Positions 55,446 to 56,658 of a DNA stretch of 56,658 nt are shown here, in pieces. Each line of letters opens with the position of its first letter. The stretch's first letter is position 1. Origin of the DNA: Brochothrix campestris FSL F6-1037 (GTDB lineage Bacteria; Bacillota; Bacilli; Lactobacillales; Listeriaceae); the NCBI RefSeq assembly GCF_000525915.1, contig NZ_AODH01000029.1:1-56658 (forward strand). Reading direction: 5' to 3'. The position numbers and the translations under genes are program-made. The notes beneath the pieces are model-generated. The model saw nothing but the letters and a program-made list of their open reading frames with translations, did not search any database and had not been told where the DNA came from.

Positions 55446-56552
55446 CTATCTTGTGCTTTCCTTCTGGACGACTCGTGTTAAAAGTGACCACTCTCTCGTC
55501 TGTTCGATGCGATTAAAACCAATGGGAGCGACGATTTGATACTGACCACTTTGATACGTTAGTTTGTTGAGTTGCCGCAATACGCGCAAATAAATTATTA
55601 CTAATTGATAGCTATCGGGTGTCATCGTCACAAAGGATTTCGGTTTAATCACTTCATACCACCATCTGTGCAACTCACTTTCCGAGTAACTTTTCCGCTG
55701 ATTAAAGCACTGGATTAAGTGATACTGCCAGACAAAGGCAGGTGTTTGAATGAACCACTGCTGTGGTAATTCGACCCCGACAAAATAAGGAAAATACTGC
55801 AGATGTTCTTTTCGATGATAGAGATATGAGCGAAACGAGCGATTACTTTTACTATTAAAACGATTGATTTGTATTTGACGCTTTAACTCACTGTATTGTC
55901 TCCGCGGATGATGCACTTGTTCTTTTGGTCGAAATAACCAGCGTGATAGTTGACGATAGGTTATCTCCGCCACCTTTACTCTCCGCTGTCTGGCATAAAA
56001 AAACTGACCGTGTTGCTGTTGTAAGCTATCGTAACTGATGAATTGCTGTGTCGTTGGTGAATAAGCAATGAGGTAAAACCCCAACTGCTGATGATACGAA
56101 ATCAGCCCACCAATAAAGCGGCTGATTACAACCGTTTTATTGTTATCCTGTAGTTCTCCAATTAACCAAGTAACTCGTAATCCAATTGAATGGTATGCTA
56201 GGGTTCGTTTAATTAGTTCCTCATGGGTTGTATGCGACAATTGATATTCAAGCACATGGTTATTTCCTGGGACATAAAGATCTGCCCGCTTTTTTATCGC
56301 TTTAAAATAAAACTCACTGTGAACCTCATCTGTTTGAGAAATCCAAGCATGTAACGTTTTTTTCATCGTTAAATGGTGTTCACTTTCACCACTCTGACAA
56401 GACTGACCTTGTCGATGCGCAAAATGCGGCCGATTACTCATGCCACGTTTAATCACACAACGTGCGCCACAGCTCGGGCAATAATAAGTTTCCGACTCTT
56501 TTGCTTGATCGATTTGTATCAGTCGTGACGCTTGGTTATGAGCTAGTTGCAT
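55446..56552 (-). CDS. coiA: competence protein CoiA family
   Basis: CoiA acts in natural transformation after DNA uptake in streptococci. Homologues occur in many Firmicutes not known to be competent. The 368-residue protein has an N-terminal zinc-finger-like region (YYCPSCGARCVIKRG, then PHFAHRQGQSC), a nuclease-like core (KKRADLYVPGNNHVLEYQLS) and a basic C-terminal half. I chose MQLAHNQASRL because GGAGGG precedes it. A reading nine codons longer spans that site. The DNA enzyme role is inferred from the restriction-endonuclease-like core. Confidence 0.88.
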   Translation of the reverse strand: MQLAHNQASRLIQIDQAKESETYYCPSCGARCVIKRGMSNRPHFAHRQGQSCQSGESEHHLTMKKTLHAWISQTDEVHSEFYFKAIKKRADLYVPGNNHVLEYQLSHTTHEELIKRTLAYHSIGLRVTWLIGELQDNNKTVVISRFIGGLISYHQQLGFYLIAYSPTTQQFISYDSLQQQHGQFFYARQRRVKVAEITYRQLSRWLFRPKEQVHHPRRQYSELKRQIQINRFNSKSNRSFRSYLYHRKEHLQYFPYFVGVELPQQWFIQTPAFVWQYHLIQCFNQRKSYSESELHRWWYEVIKPKSFVTMTPDSYQLVIIYLRVLRQLNKLTYQSGQYQIVAPIGFNRIEQTREWSLLTRVVQKESTR

Positions 56553-56590
56553 AATATCCCTCCAATCCTTATTCAACATAACTCCTCTTT

Positions 56591-56654
56591 CATCCTAAAA
56601 AAATAGCAGTCTTTCTTTGGCAAAGCCAAAGAAAGACTGCTATTTTTTAGGATG
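56591..56654. terminator. long palindromic terminator at the window end
   Basis: A nearly perfect inverted repeat of about 29 bp (outer CATCCTAAAAAA, inner CAGTCTTTCTTTGG, 5-nt loop). It lies 38 bp upstream of coiA and probably ends the transcript of a gene outside the window. Confidence 0.85.
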
Positions 56655-56658
56655 ATTT

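Noticed and set aside
56591-56654. long palindrome at the window end as an IS terminal repeat
   Set aside because: No transposase is seen and the A/T flanks fit a terminator. The window ends before this can be tested further.

Overview
The window looks like chromosomal housekeeping sequence from a low-GC, Gram-positive Firmicute. It has strong GGAGG-type Shine-Dalgarno sites, CcpA-type cre sites, a T-box in front of pheST, an L20 leader with an AUU-initiated infC, type 2 IPP isomerase, a tandem-receptor GlnP, and a coiA-pepF / spxH / CYTH / relQ-ppnK-rluD neighbourhood. This gene set and order fits the Listeriaceae (for example Brochothrix) or the Lactobacillales. I cannot assign a genus from sequence alone. 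No IS element, prophage, tRNA, rRNA or CRISPR array was seen.

Layout. 0.3-8.6 kb: uvrC, an unknown HTH protein, aldA, trxA, mutS2, cvpA. 8.8-15.6 kb: a nitroreductase followed by a 120-bp tandem array, then pheST behind a T-box, an HxlR regulator, dUTPase and a SpoU-type rRNA methyltransferase. 15.7-26.3 kb: a small membrane protein, fni, topB, a two-gene surface-polymer cassette (DUF6270-like protein and a TPR/CDP-glycerol transferase fusion), phr and a Cof-type HAD phosphatase. 26.4-31.9 kb: the infC-rpmI-rplT operon, then a terC-terC-ktrB-deacetylase set behind a yybP-ykoY (Mn2+) riboswitch. 32-40.8 kb: a small membrane protein, prfC, an M42 peptidase, an MFS exporter with an esterase and a GNAT protein, the aroK-rpiA-unknown operon, and fabI. 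40.9-56.6 kb: rluD, ppnK, relQ, a CYTH protein, spxH, a Ppx/GppA-like protein, oatA, a MecA_N-type penicillin-binding protein, glnPQ, pepF and coiA.

The most unusual feature is a family of modular repeats. At least eight copies lie, without exception, between a stop codon and a Rho-independent terminator, so they would be transcribed as 3'UTRs. I distinguish three modules: A (about 95 bp), B (about 120 bp, a long imperfect hairpin) and C (about 110 bp, with a 14-15 bp inverted repeat closing a hairpin). They occur in different combinations and orientations. Next to the nitroreductase, module B forms a four-unit tandem array, and its diverged units keep base pairing through compensatory changes. 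I do not recognise the family. It resembles the modular BOX elements of pneumococcus in organisation only.

The second oddity is a set of nine one-base excesses in A/T homopolymers. They break seven otherwise well-conserved genes: pheT (twice), terC copy 2, rluD, relQ, oatA (twice), the PBP and glnQ. One small gene shows the opposite indel. Several of these genes are essential or nearly so and every break sits in a run of 7-9 A/T, so sequencing or assembly error is the likeliest cause. I annotated full-length genes across the breaks. Transcriptional slippage is the biological alternative.
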